DNA of 64,000 nt from Pelomonas paludis (GCF_039872745.1 NZ_JBDPZD010000001.1:62001-126000); one strand, 5' to 3'; counted from the first letter of the stretch, positions 14,792-23,126 are shown. A program made the numbers and translations. Notes: generated from the letters alone by a model not told the origin.

Positions 14792-15760
14792 TTACTTGGC
14801 CTCGCGGTCCAGCGCGCTGCTGCGCGCGTCCAGCTCGGCGAGCTTCTTCTGGCGCTCGTCGGCAGCGAGGTTCACATCGGCCTCGACCTTGGCGCGCTCA
14901 CGCGCGATCTCGATCTGGCGCACGGGGATCAGCTGCGCATTGGTGGACGGGCGGAAGGCGCTGTAACCGATGTTCTGCAGGATGACCTGCTCGCGCTCGG
15001 TCTTGCCGTAGTTCAGCATGAAGCTGCGCACCCGGGCCTTGAGGCCTTCGTCCAGGTCCTTGCGCCAGACGATGGGATCGCTGGCGATCATGGGCGAGCG
15101 CCAGATCTCGCGGAACTGGCTGGCTTGGTCGGCGTGAGTGAGGCTGAAGCGGTGCGTGTTCTCGGTGTTGTTGGTGGCCACGTCGACCTGCTTGTTGACG
15201 ACGGCGAGCAGATTGGTCTCATGATTGGCGCGCACGGTGCGCTTGAAGTCCTTGAGCGGGTCCACCTTGTGGGCGGCAAAGGCGAAGAGCCCGGGCACAG
15301 CCGTGCCGCTGGTGGAGTTGGGGTCGCCAAAGCCGAGGGTGAGGCTGGCGCGCTGACGGATGACGTCGTCGAGGGTCTTGAGCGGGCTGTCCTTGTGGAC
15401 AACGAGCAGCGAGTAATAGCCCTCGTTGCCATCCTTGCCGACGACCTTGGCGAAGACCTCGACATTGGCGCGGTCCACGGCCTCCATGGCTGACTTGTTG
15501 CCCATCCAGGCCACCTGGGCCTTGTTGAAGCGCAGGGCTTCGATGACGCCGGCGTAGTCCGTCGCAAAGAAGGCCTTGACGGGCACGCCGGCGGCCTTGG
15601 AGAGATCCTCCAGCACGGGCTGCCAGGCGGTCTTGAGGTTGCTGGAGGCCTCGGTGGAGATGAAGGTGAAGGTCAGCTCCTTGGTCTGCGCCTGGGCAGC
15701 CGGAGCAAGGGCGAAGCTGGTGGCCGTGGTGGCCAGGAGGAGGGCGATGCGGCGGTTCAT
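14792..15760 (-). CDS. phnD: Phosphonate-binding periplasmic protein PhnD
   Basis: 322 aa. A signal peptide (MNRRIALLLATTATSFALAPAAQA) is followed by a type II solute-binding fold. Family segments visible are FISTEASSNLKTAWQPVLEDL, FFATDYAGVIEALRFNKAQVAWMGNKSAMEAV, GFGDPNSTSGTAVPG and TNNTENTHRF. The STSG and YAGVIEAL regions line the phosphonate site in E. coli PhnD. The C-terminus has a charged, probably helical tail of about 40 residues (VEADVNLAADERQKKLAELDARSS). It delivers ligand to PhnCE. Confidence 0.92.
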   Translation of the reverse strand: MNRRIALLLATTATSFALAPAAQAQTKELTFTFISTEASSNLKTAWQPVLEDLSKAAGVPVKAFFATDYAGVIEALRFNKAQVAWMGNKSAMEAVDRANVEVFAKVVGKDGNEGYYSLLVVHKDSPLKTLDDVIRQRASLTLGFGDPNSTSGTAVPGLFAFAAHKVDPLKDFKRTVRANHETNLLAVVNKQVDVATNNTENTHRFSLTHADQASQFREIWRSPMIASDPIVWRKDLDEGLKARVRSFMLNYGKTEREQVILQNIGYSAFRPSTNAQLIPVRQIEIARERAKVEADVNLAADERQKKLAELDARSSALDREAK

Positions 15761-15802
15761 GGCGGGGATGTCCGTGGGCAGGGGGAAGGGAGGTCAGGCT
15801 GG

Positions 15803-16651
15803 TCAGGCAAGTTGGGCCTGGGGGAAGACAAAGGGCTCGGGCCGGCCCTCCGGCGCCGGGCTGGCGTCGGGCTTGGCAAAGAGTTCGTCAGTCTGCGTGC
15901 CATAGAGCGCGCGCAGCCGGGCCGGGCTGAGTTCGTGGGTGGGGCCGTCAAACACCACCTCGCCGGCGCGCAGCGCGATGGTGCGGGGGCAGAAGGCAAA
16001 GGCGTGCTCCACCTGGTGCAGCGAGACGAGCACGGTGACGCCCAGCTCGCGGTTGACCTCGGCCAGCAGCTCCATCACGCGCTGGCTGGAGGCGGGGTCG
16101 AGCGAGGCGACGGGCTCGTCGGCCAGGATGACGCGGGCCTGCTGCACCAGCGCCCGCGAGATGGCGGCACGCTGCTGCTGGCCGCCCGAGAGCGTGGACG
16201 CACGCTGCCAGGCGCAGCGCTCAATGCCGACGCGGGCCAGTGCATCAAAGGCCCGCTCACGCTCCGCCTGCGGGAAGAGGCGCACCAGCGCCCGCCACAG
16301 CGGCAGGCGGTGCAGGGCGCCGGCCATCACATTGGTCATCACCGGCAGGCGGTCCACCAGGTTGAACTGCTGGAAGATGGCCGCCACCTCGGCGCGCTGG
16401 CGCCGGATGTCGCGCGCCAAGCGGCCATGCTGCTGCACGGTGCGGCCCAGCACGCGCACGGTGCTGGTGGTGCCTGCATCGGCCCGATGCAGGCCGTTGA
16501 GGTGGCGCAGGAGCGTGGACTTGCCCGAGCCCGAGGCCCCGAGCAGGGCCACCATCTCACCCGCCTCCACGCGCAGCGACACGCCGCGCAGCGCCGGCTG
16601 GCCGCCAAAGCGCTTGTGCAGGGATTCCACTTCAATGGCAAGGTCAGGCAT
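15803..16651 (-). CDS. phnC: Phosphonate ABC transporter ATPase PhnC
   Basis: 282 aa from the ATG at 16651 (MPDLAIEVESLHKRF); a start 33 bp further up is possible but would extend towards the promoter. Walker A GASGSGKST, Q-loop IFQQFNLVDRL, signature LSGGQQQRAAISRAL, Walker B VILADEP and switch histidine in VLVSLHQVEHA are all visible. It energises phosphonate uptake by PhnE. First gene of phnCDE-HD; a Pho-box-like repeat and a TCTAGA motif lie just upstream. Confidence 0.93.
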   Translation of the reverse strand: MPDLAIEVESLHKRFGGQPALRGVSLRVEAGEMVALLGASGSGKSTLLRHLNGLHRADAGTTSTVRVLGRTVQQHGRLARDIRRQRAEVAAIFQQFNLVDRLPVMTNVMAGALHRLPLWRALVRLFPQAERERAFDALARVGIERCAWQRASTLSGGQQQRAAISRALVQQARVILADEPVASLDPASSQRVMELLAEVNRELGVTVLVSLHQVEHAFAFCPRTIALRAGEVVFDGPTHELSPARLRALYGTQTDELFAKPDASPAPEGRPEPFVFPQAQLA

Positions 16652-16675
16652 GGGGGGCTCCGGGGGCCAAATCGG

Positions 16676-16690
16676 CGCGATCATCTAGAC
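16676..16690 (-). promoter_or_regulatory. Putative -10 region and PhnF operator before phnC
   Basis: On the minus strand this reads CCGTCTAGATGATC. It shares GTCTAGATGA with the palindrome before phnG (6369-6382). GATGAT (16685-16680) lies 10 bp after the Pho-box-like repeat, where a -10 is expected, so a repressor bound here would cover the promoter. Confidence 0.45.
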
Positions 16691-16695
16691 GGCCC

Positions 16696-16713
16696 GTGAC
16701 GGGCGCATGACGG
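16696..16713 (-). promoter_or_regulatory. Pho-box-like repeat upstream of phnC
   Basis: Minus strand CCGTCAT-GCGC-CCGTCAC is a direct repeat with 7-4-7 spacing. Each half differs from the PhoB consensus CTGTCAT/C at one position only. This is the strongest Pho box in the window and predicts induction of phnCDE and the HD oxygenase by phosphate starvation. Confidence 0.65.
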
Positions 16714-16827
16714 CCCCGCCGTTGCATTCAGCAAAACATGCCCTCACGGATTCGTTCAAAACTCCTGAACCGAGGCGACAAGCGGCGTGAAACTGCCGCT
16801 ACGCCTCACTTGCCACACTGAGTCCCC

Positions 16828-17364
16828 ATGCGCACCACCTCTGACCGCTACACCCTGCCCGCCATCGCCCTGCACTGGCTGCTGGCCCTGGCCCTCATCG
16901 GCACCTTTGGCGTGGGCCTCTATGCCGCCGATCTGCAGTTCTCGATGACCAAGCTCAAGCTGCTGAACTGGCACAAGTGGGCGGGCATCACCATCCTCTT
17001 CCTGTCGGTGCTGCGCTTGGTCTGGCGCCTGACGCACCGGCCGCCGGCGGACGTGCCGATGCCGGCCTGGCAGGCCAAGGTGTCGCACCTGCTGCACTGG
17101 CTGATGTACGGGCTCTTCTTTGCCATCCCGCTGACGGGCTGGGCGATGAGCTCGGCCAAGGGCTTCCCCATCGTCTGGTTCGGCGTGCTGCCGCTGCCGG
17201 ACTGGGTGCCCAAGGACAAGGCCCTCGGCCACCAGTTGGAAGAACTGCACGAGATGGTGGCCTGGCTGCTGGCTGCCCTGGTGGTGGCCCACGTGGCCGC
17301 CGCGCTCAAGCACCATTTGATCGACAAGGACGGGCTGCTGGACCGCATGCGCCCCGGCCGCTGA
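16828..17364 (+). CDS. Cytochrome b561 family protein
   Basis: 178 aa with four membrane helices. Conserved haem-ligand candidates are His16 (ALHWLL), His49 (NWHKWAG), His90 region (LLHWLMYG) and the LEELHEMVAW histidine, the pattern of bacterial CybB-type cytochrome b561, a di-haem quinol oxidase/electron carrier of the inner membrane. It is followed by two YceI genes, a common b561-YceI arrangement in proteobacteria. The start MRTTSDRYTLPAIALHW is normal for the family. Confidence 0.9.
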   Translation: MRTTSDRYTLPAIALHWLLALALIGTFGVGLYAADLQFSMTKLKLLNWHKWAGITILFLSVLRLVWRLTHRPPADVPMPAWQAKVSHLLHWLMYGLFFAIPLTGWAMSSAKGFPIVWFGVLPLPDWVPKDKALGHQLEELHEMVAWLLAALVVAHVAAALKHHLIDKDGLLDRMRPGR

Positions 17365-17392
17365 ACCCCCTTCCCTCACCCGGAGTTCCCCC

Positions 17393-17941
17393 ATGCGTTT
17401 TCGATTGCCCTTGTTGGCGGCGCTCGGCCTGTCCTTGAGCCTGGCGGCTTCGGCGGCCACGCTCGTCCCGGCCAAGAGCGAGCTGCTCTTCAACTTCAAG
17501 CAGATGGGCGTGGCCGTGGACGGCAGCTTCAAGAAGTTCGAGGCCCAGCTCGACTTCGACCCCAAGAAGCCCGAGGCCGGCAAGATCGCCTTCACGGTGG
17601 ACCTGTCCAGCGTCTCGCTGGGCGACCCGATGTACGACGCCGAGCTGGGCAATCCGCTGTGGTTTGACACCAAGCGCAATGGCAAGGCCAGCTTTGTCTC
17701 CAGCAGCATCAAGCCCACCGGCGCCGGCAAGTACGACGTGGCCGGCAAGCTGAGCATCAAGGGCGCTGTTCGCGACGTGGTGGTGCCCATCACGCTGGCG
17801 GGCGGCGTGGCGGCAGGCGCCGTGCCCATCAAGCGGCTGGACTTCAAGATCGGCGACGGCGAATGGGCCGACACCTCGGTGGTTGCCAACGACGTAATAG
17901 TGAAGTTCAAGCTCAGCTTTACCGGAATACCGGGGCAGTGA
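17393..17941 (+). CDS. YceI family periplasmic protein
   Basis: 182 aa. A signal peptide (MRFRLPLLAALGLSLSLAASA) precedes a YceI-like lipocalin-type beta barrel, which in relatives binds isoprenoid quinones or other amphiphiles. Recognisable segments are VPAKSELLFNFKQMGVAVDGSFKKFEAQLDFDP and a C-terminal VKFKLSFTGIP. It sits 28 bp after the cytochrome b561 gene and about 70 bp before a second, more typical YceI gene, so the three are probably co-transcribed. Confidence 0.88.
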   Translation: MRFRLPLLAALGLSLSLAASAATLVPAKSELLFNFKQMGVAVDGSFKKFEAQLDFDPKKPEAGKIAFTVDLSSVSLGDPMYDAELGNPLWFDTKRNGKASFVSSSIKPTGAGKYDVAGKLSIKGAVRDVVVPITLAGGVAAGAVPIKRLDFKIGDGEWADTSVVANDVIVKFKLSFTGIPGQ

Positions 17942-18012
17942 GTACCGTCCACCCCGGCGTTGTCGCCCCGCTTTCTCCCTTTCAACACCCTTCTCTTTTC
18001 ATAAGGATGCCC

Positions 18013-18582
18013 ATGAAGAAGACCCTGACCCTCGCCGCCCTGCTGGCCGGCTTTGGCCTGGCTCACGCCGAACCCGCCACCTATGTGATCGACCCGAACC
18101 ACACCTCGGCCAGCTTCGAGGCCAAGCACTTCGGGCTCAGCACGATCCGCGGCCGCTTCGACAAGAAGGAAGGCAGCGTCACCATCGACCGCGCCGCCAA
18201 GACCGGCAAGGTGCAGGTGAGCATCGACATGAACTCGATCTCCACCGGCGTGACCATGTTTGACGGCCACCTCAAGGGCGAGGCCTTCTTCGACACCGCC
18301 AAGTTCCCGACCACCACCTTCGTGGGCGACCAGGTCAGCTTCGACGCCGCCGGCAAGGTCACGGCCGTGACCGGCCAGCTGACCCTCAAGGGCAAGACCC
18401 TGCCGGTGACGCTGACGGCGACCAGCTTCAACTGCATTGACCACCCGATGATGAAGAAGGAAGTCTGCGGCGGCGACTTCGAGACCCTGCTGCCGCGCAG
18501 CCAGTTCGGCGTCAGCGCCTACCCCCAGGCCAGCCCGGAGAACGTGCGCGTGCTGATCCAGATCGAAGCGATCAAGCAGTAA
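18013..18582 (+). CDS. YceI family periplasmic protein
   Basis: 189 aa. A clear signal peptide (MKKTLTLAALLAGFGLAHA) precedes a classic YceI domain: YVIDPNHTSASFEAKHFGLSTIRGRF, FPTTTFVGDQV, GQLTLKGKTLPVTL. Two Cys residues in FNCIDHPMMKKEVCGGDFE may form a disulphide. The start at 18013 is chosen because AAGGA lies five bases upstream; ATG at 18007 in the same frame is the alternative. Probable quinone-binding partner of the cytochrome b561 two genes upstream. A strong terminator follows. Confidence 0.9.
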   Translation: MKKTLTLAALLAGFGLAHAEPATYVIDPNHTSASFEAKHFGLSTIRGRFDKKEGSVTIDRAAKTGKVQVSIDMNSISTGVTMFDGHLKGEAFFDTAKFPTTTFVGDQVSFDAAGKVTAVTGQLTLKGKTLPVTLTATSFNCIDHPMMKKEVCGGDFETLLPRSQFGVSAYPQASPENVRVLIQIEAIKQ

Positions 18583-18637
18583 GCCCCGGCTTCCAGCCTA
18601 GTTTCATGGGCCGGCTGCCTACCCGGCCGCCGACCCC

Positions 18638-18671
18638 GACAGCCCGCCTACCCGGCGGGCTGTCGTCTTTT
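18638..18671 (+). terminator. Rho-independent terminator after the b561-YceI operon
   Basis: An 11-bp perfect stem, GACAGCCCGCC with GGCGGGCTGTC, around a 5-base loop (18649-18653), followed by GTCTTTT. It closes the cytochrome b561/YceI/YceI transcript. Confidence 0.85.
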
Positions 18672-18804
18672 GGGGCTCCCGCCGGCGCTCCGGTCTGTCC
18701 GGCGCCCATGCAGTTCATCGCCCCGGCGCTGCGGCGCGTCACCCCGGGCCGGCGGGCGCCGGCCGGCCTGCGTACAGTCGCGCTCAGCTTGTGATGACCC
18801 CGCG

Positions 18805-20280
18805 ATGAACTTCCCCTCCTTCACCCCCAGCCCCCAGCAGCAGGCCTGGATCGACCGCACGCAGCGCCTCAAGGCCGAAGCGCTGCGCGTCTTCCACGTC
18901 TATGCCAGTTGGCTGGTCAGCATCAGCTGGAAGCGCTTCGTGATGCTCGCGGTGGCCACGCTGATCGGGGCCAACATCCTGCAGCACCTGCCGCCCTTCA
19001 ACTGGAAGGTGAGCGAGGAGTTCGAAATCATCGACGAGACTGCCTCCCGCGAGGCGGCCCGCAAGGAACGTGAGAAGGCCCGGGAGGCCGCCCGCCAGAA
19101 GGCCCGCGAAGCCGCCCGCCAGCAGTCCCGCGACACGGTGCGCCAGGAGGCCAAGAAGCTCCAGTACGAGATCAAGGTGGACGAGCGCGGCATCGTGATC
19201 GCGCCCGTCAAGCCGCCGGCCGCTGCCAGCGCCGCGAGCAGCGCCGCCAGTGCGGCCAGCACTGCGTCCGATGCGCCCGCCATCAACATCGAGTTCCCCA
19301 AGGACGCGAGCCGCGCTGAGATCGAGCAGGTGCTGGAGCGGGCCAAGGAGCAGCTCAGCGAGTTCAAGCGCCAGGCTGCAGAGGCCCAGCACTCCGCCGA
19401 GGAAGCTGAGCGCGCACGCCAAGAGGCGGCCGAAGAGCTGGCCGCGCTGGCCGAGGCCGGCTCCGAGGACGACCCCCCGCCCACGCCCACCCAGCGCCGC
19501 CGCGTGGCCGTGGTGCGCCTGGGAGACCTGCTGGTGGACATCGCCTCGCTGTGGGTGCTGGCCTCGGCCGTGATCAAGGCGCTCTACAAGGGCCGCATGC
19601 AGGCCGAGGTCAAGGCCGCCCGCGCCACCGAGACGGCCGAGGCCGAGAGCCTCAAGCGCCAGGTGATCGAAGCCCGCATGGCCGCCATGCAGGCCCAGGT
19701 GGAGCCGCACTTCCTGTTCAACACCCTGGCCTCCATCGACCACCTGATCGAGACCGACCCACCGCGCGCCAGCCAGATGCAGCGCAACCTGATCGCGCTC
19801 TTGCGCGCCAGCATGCCCACCATGCGCGAGGCCAATGCCAGCGGCACCCGCGACCTGGGGCGCGAGCTGGCCGTGATACGGCCCTACCTGGAGATCCTGA
19901 AGGTGCGCATGGAGGAGCGGCTGCTGACCGCCGTGGACGTGCCCGAGGGCCTGCTCTCCGCCGAGTTCCCGCCCATGATGATCCAGGGCCTGGTGGAGAA
20001 CGCCATCAAGCACGGCCTGGAGCCCAAGGCCGAGGGCGGCAGCCTGACCGTCAAGGCCGAGGTGGTGCACGGCAAGCTGGCCGTGACCGTGGCCGACACG
20101 GGCCTGGGCTTCGGCCGCGCCGCCACCAGCGGCACCGGCGTGGGCCTGGCCAATATCCGCGAGCGCCTGCAGCTGCTGTACGGCGGCAAGGCCAGCGTCA
20201 CTGTCACCGAGAACCAACCCAGCGGCACGGTCGTGACCATCACCGTGCCCTATCGCAGCCGCGAGGCTGACGCCGCCTGA
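18805..20280 (+). CDS. LytS/AlgZ-type sensor histidine kinase with long coiled-coil linker
   Basis: 491 aa from the ATG at 18805. A membrane helix (about residues 38-58) is followed by a long charged Ala/Arg/Glu/Lys region (about 75-220: REAARKEREKAREAARQ and an Ala/Ser-rich stretch), a second helix (about 241-263), and a His_kinase (PF06580) module: phospho-acceptor His302 in VEPHFLFNTLASIDHL, N-box NAIKHGLEP (Asn near 399) and ADTGLGFG. No known sensory domain is visible; the periplasmic coiled-coil region may itself sense. Partner regulator lies two genes downstream, separated by a small membrane protein. Confidence 0.85.
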   Translation: MNFPSFTPSPQQQAWIDRTQRLKAEALRVFHVYASWLVSISWKRFVMLAVATLIGANILQHLPPFNWKVSEEFEIIDETASREAARKEREKAREAARQKAREAARQQSRDTVRQEAKKLQYEIKVDERGIVIAPVKPPAAASAASSAASAASTASDAPAINIEFPKDASRAEIEQVLERAKEQLSEFKRQAAEAQHSAEEAERARQEAAEELAALAEAGSEDDPPPTPTQRRRVAVVRLGDLLVDIASLWVLASAVIKALYKGRMQAEVKAARATETAEAESLKRQVIEARMAAMQAQVEPHFLFNTLASIDHLIETDPPRASQMQRNLIALLRASMPTMREANASGTRDLGRELAVIRPYLEILKVRMEERLLTAVDVPEGLLSAEFPPMMIQGLVENAIKHGLEPKAEGGSLTVKAEVVHGKLAVTVADTGLGFGRAATSGTGVGLANIRERLQLLYGGKASVTVTENQPSGTVVTITVPYRSREADAA

Positions 20281-20300
20281 GCAAGACCGAGAGGCCCACC

Positions 20301-20708
20301 ATGAAGACCCTGTTCAAACTCGCCTTCGTCAGCTTCGTGCTGCTGATGCTGCTGACCGTGGCCGGCAGCGTGCTGTTCTGGCACGGCCTGCACGGCGTGG
20401 GCCCGCACGACTGGCAGTTCCACATTGACAACGACGGCTGGGACCATGCGGGCGACCTGGGCGACTGGATCGGCGGCGCCATCGGCGCGGTGATTGCCAG
20501 CCTGGTCTGCCTCGTCGTCGTGCCCCTGGTGCTGCTGCTGGGCGTGGCCCTGCCGGTGCTGATCGTGGGCGGCGTGATGGCGGCCCTGCTGGCGGGGACT
20601 GTTGCCGCCGTCGTCGGCGTGGGTGCGCTGCTGAGCTCGCCGCTCTTGATCCTGGGCCTCGTCCTCTTCTTCGCGCTGCGCAACCGAAACCGTAAAGTCC
20701 AGGCATGA
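20301..20708 (+). CDS. Small membrane protein between kinase and response regulator
   Basis: 135 aa with an N-terminal helix (KLAFVSFVLLMLLTVAGSVLF), a His/Asp/Trp-rich periplasmic-looking stretch (HGLHGVGPHDWQFHIDNDGWDHAGDLGDWIG) and three closely spaced hydrophobic segments, ending in a basic RNRNRKVQA tail. No domain is recognised. Its stop overlaps the start of the response regulator by four bases and the kinase stop is 20 bp upstream, so it is embedded in the two-component operon and may assist signal perception. This role is inferred from position only. Confidence 0.75.
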   Translation: MKTLFKLAFVSFVLLMLLTVAGSVLFWHGLHGVGPHDWQFHIDNDGWDHAGDLGDWIGGAIGAVIASLVCLVVVPLVLLLGVALPVLIVGGVMAALLAGTVAAVVGVGALLSSPLLILGLVLFFALRNRNRKVQA

Positions 20709-21526
20709 GCAATACACCCATTCGAGCTGTGCTCGCCGACGACGAGCGCCTGATGCGCGAGCAACTGCGCAGCCGGCTGAAGGAAGTCTGGCCCGAGCTG
20801 GACATCGTGGCCGAGGGCAAGAACGGCCTCGAAGCCGTGGAGCTGACGCGCGAGCACAAGCCCGACATCGTCTTTCTCGACATCCGCATGCCCGGCCTGA
20901 CCGGCGTGGAGGCCGCCAAGCAGATTGCCCAGCTGCCTGAAGACGACGATTGGCTGGTGCCCGAGATCGTCTTCATCACCGCCTACGACCAGTACGCGGT
21001 CGAGGCCTTTGAGCAGGGCGTGGCCGACTATGTGCTGAAGCCCGCCGAGCGCGACCGCCTGCAGCTCACGGTGGCCCGCATCAAGAAGCGCCTGGCTCAG
21101 CGCAGCGCGCCCAGCCCCGACTTCAGCGACAGCGCCCCGGCGCCGCTGCAGCAGCTGCTGCACAAGCTCTCGGCCCAGGCCAACCCGGGCGGCAAACCGA
21201 GCTACCTGCAGTGGATCCAGGCCAGCGTGGGCCAGGCCATCCAGATGATCCCGGTCGAGGACGTGCTCTTCTTCATCAGCGACGAGAAGTACACCCGCGT
21301 CCAGACCGCCAAGCTCGAAGCCCTGATCCGCAAGCCCATCAAGGAGCTGGTCGAGGAGCTGGACCCCCAGCTCTTCTGGCAGATCCACCGCTCCACCCTG
21401 GTCAACGCCCGCGCCATCGACGGCATCACCCGCGACTTCCGCGGCCGCCAGCTGGTGGGCGTGAGGGGCCTGTCAGAGAAGCTCGAAGTGAGCCGCAGCT
21501 ACACGCATCTCTTCAAGGGGATGTGA
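20705..21526 (+). CDS. LytTR-family response regulator
   Basis: 273 aa. The receiver domain (about 1-125) carries the acidic pair ADDE at 11-14 and phospho-acceptor Asp59 in VFLDIRMPG, with Lys in LKPAERD. A linker leads to a LytTR DNA-binding domain (about 165-270: MIPVEDVLFFISDEKYTRVQT, FWQIHRSTLVNARAIDGI, VSRSYTHLFKGM). LytTR regulators of this type (AlgR/LytR-like) bind direct repeats about 10 bp apart in the promoters of exopolysaccharide, autolysis or motility genes. It is coupled to the small membrane protein and the LytS-like kinase. Confidence 0.9.
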   Translation: MSNTPIRAVLADDERLMREQLRSRLKEVWPELDIVAEGKNGLEAVELTREHKPDIVFLDIRMPGLTGVEAAKQIAQLPEDDDWLVPEIVFITAYDQYAVEAFEQGVADYVLKPAERDRLQLTVARIKKRLAQRSAPSPDFSDSAPAPLQQLLHKLSAQANPGGKPSYLQWIQASVGQAIQMIPVEDVLFFISDEKYTRVQTAKLEALIRKPIKELVEELDPQLFWQIHRSTLVNARAIDGITRDFRGRQLVGVRGLSEKLEVSRSYTHLFKGM

Positions 21527-21547
21527 GGGCGGCACCCAATTGGGTGC

Positions 21548-21913
21548 TCAGTGCGCCGCTCGCTGCGCCCAGCTGGCGGGCAGGTCCTGCAGCACGGCGT
21601 CGGCGTTGAGCGAGGCAATCGGCACAGCCAGGTCAGTCGGGATGCGCTGGCGCGCCTGCAGCGCCATGTAGCGCAGCGCGCTGACGCGCAGGAAGCTCGC
21701 GAAGTTGCCCACCGCGCCGCGCGCCTGCACCAGCTCGTCGTAGAGCTTTTCAACCAGTTGCACGACGCTGAGGCCGTCTCGCGCGCCAATCTCGGCCAGC
21801 ACCTCCCAGTGCAGGTTCTCCAGCCGAATGCTGGTCACCACGCCGTGCAGGCGCACGGAGCGGGTGCGGCTCTCGTAGGACTCGGGGTTGGCGGTGATGA
21901 AGACCTCGCACAT
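21548..21913 (-). CDS. Ribbon-helix-helix domain protein
   Basis: 121 aa. The segment VTSIRLENLHWEVLAEIGARDGLSVVQLVEKLYDEL (about residues 26-62) is a ribbon-helix-helix (RHH_4-like) DNA-binding fold: the short strand SIRLE followed by two helices. The C-terminal half (FLRVSALRYMALQARQ) is probably helical too. The family is usually of unknown target. It lies 12 bp after a DJ-1/PfpI gene on the same strand, so it may share its transcript, and converges on the response regulator. Confidence 0.75.
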   Translation of the reverse strand: MCEVFITANPESYESRTRSVRLHGVVTSIRLENLHWEVLAEIGARDGLSVVQLVEKLYDELVQARGAVGNFASFLRVSALRYMALQARQRIPTDLAVPIASLNADAVLQDLPASWAQRAAH

Positions 21914-21925
21914 GGCCGTGCCTCG

Positions 21926-22507
21926 TCAGTGGGTGATGGTGGTGCCCAGGACCTTCAGGAACTGCGCGATCCAGGCCGGATGCGCCGGCCAGGCCGGGGC
22001 GGTCACGATCTTGCCATCGGTCACCGCCTGGTCCACCGGGATCTCGGCGTACTGCCCGCCGGCCAGCGTCACCTCGGGCGCGCAGGCCGGGTAGGCCGAG
22101 ATGCGCCGCCCGCTGATCACGCCGGCCGCCGCCAGCAGCTGGGCGCCATGGCAAATGGCGGCAATCGGCTTGCCGCTGGACGCGAAGTGCTTGACCAGCG
22201 CGATCACCTCGGCGTTGAGCCGCAGGTACTCGGGCGCGCGGCCGCCGGGGATGACCAGGGCGTCATAGGTCTCGGCCCGGGTCTCGACAAAGCTCGCGTT
22301 CAGCGTGAAGCGGTGGCCAGGCTTCTCGGAGTAGGTCTGGGCGCCCTCAAAGTCGTGGATGGCCGTGTGCACATAGTCGCCCGCCAGCTTGCCCGGGCAG
22401 ACCGCGTGCACCGTGTGGCCCACCGCCTGCAGCGCCTGAAAGGGCACCATGATTTCGTAGTCCTCGACATAGTCTCCGGCGAGCAGCAGCAGTTTCTTGG
22501 CGGACAT
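21926..22507 (-). CDS. DJ-1/PfpI family protein
   Basis: 193 aa. A class I glutamine-amidotransferase-like fold with the nucleophile elbow IAAICHGAQLL (Cys119-His120) and an acidic residue near the N-terminus (GDYVEDYE), as in DJ-1/PfpI/YhbO-type proteins. Members act as glyoxalases/deglycases, chaperones or proteases. Longer relatives of this kind with HDFEGAQTYSEKPGH are annotated only as DJ-1/PfpI. The start is ATG at 22507; the longer open frame upstream overlaps intergenic DNA in front of soxR and lacks coding character. Confidence 0.85.
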   Translation of the reverse strand: MSAKKLLLLAGDYVEDYEIMVPFQALQAVGHTVHAVCPGKLAGDYVHTAIHDFEGAQTYSEKPGHRFTLNASFVETRAETYDALVIPGGRAPEYLRLNAEVIALVKHFASSGKPIAAICHGAQLLAAAGVISGRRISAYPACAPEVTLAGGQYAEIPVDQAVTDGKIVTAPAWPAHPAWIAQFLKVLGTTITH

Positions 22508-22608
22508 GGGGCGTCTCCTGATTGGGGTGGTGGCGGATTCTGAAAGTGCCCAGCCTGAGGTGGGTAGTAGCCGGCTACGACGCGCCCTCCCCCCCACCAC
22601 AGGCGCGC

Positions 22609-23046
22609 TCACAGTCGCCGCGCGCCCGGGCCACTTTGGCCCGCTTCGTCCTGGGGGTTGAACAGCGCGCAGGCCTTGAGCGACAGGCAGCCGCAGCCGA
22701 TGCAGCCCGTCAGCCGGTCCCGCAGCCGCGTGAGCGACTCGATGCGCGCCTCCAGCAAGGGCGCCCACTGGGCCGAGAGGCGCGCCCAGTCGGCCTTGGT
22801 GGGCGTGCGCCCCTCGGGCAGGGTGGCGAGGGCCGCCTTGATCTCGGGCAGGCTCAGGCCCACCGCCTGCGCGGCCCGCACAAAGGCCACGCGCCGCAGC
22901 ACGTGGCGCGGGTAGACGCGATGCCCGCCGCTGCTGCGGCCGCCGGCAATCAGGCCCTCGGCCTCGTAGTAGCGCAAGGCGCTGGCCGCCACGCCGGCAC
23001 GGCGCGCCAGCTCGCCAATCAAGAGGGCTTCAGTTGCCTGGCTCAT
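22609..23046 (-). CDS. soxR: Redox-sensitive MerR-family activator SoxR
   Basis: 145 aa from ATG at 23046. A MerR helix-turn-helix (LLIGELARRAGVAASALRYYEAEGLI) and dimerisation helix are followed by the [2Fe-2S] cluster motif Cys115-Cys118-Cys120-Cys126 (CIGCGCLSLKAC), identical in spacing to E. coli SoxR. It senses superoxide or redox-cycling compounds and activates promoters with a long spacer. It is divergent from a glyoxalase-fold gene, and an inverted repeat in the gap is its likely site. Confidence 0.93.
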   Translation of the reverse strand: MSQATEALLIGELARRAGVAASALRYYEAEGLIAGGRSSGGHRVYPRHVLRRVAFVRAAQAVGLSLPEIKAALATLPEGRTPTKADWARLSAQWAPLLEARIESLTRLRDRLTGCIGCGCLSLKACALFNPQDEAGQSGPGARRL

Positions 23047-23063
23047 CTTTGGTCCTTTGCAGC

Positions 23064-23094
23064 TTGACTTCAAGTTCACTTTAACTTGCAAGAT
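23064..23094 (+). promoter_or_regulatory. Putative SoxR-controlled promoter with inverted repeat
   Basis: TTGACT (23064-23069) is a good -35. The inverted arms TTCAAGTT (23069-23076) and AACTTGCAA (23083-23091) occupy the spacer, and a weak -10 CAAGAT would start after 19 bp, the long spacer typical of MerR-family promoters. It is directed towards the glyoxalase-fold gene. The arms are farther apart than in the classical SoxR box, so the match is imperfect. Confidence 0.45.
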
Positions 23095-23126
23095 GCAGGC
23101 TCCTCAACCCCATCAAGAGCCTCGCC

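Noticed and set aside
20240..21388. A 382-aa minus-strand frame opposite the response regulator
   Set aside because: Antisense to a receiver-LytTR protein with all key residues; no family features of its own.
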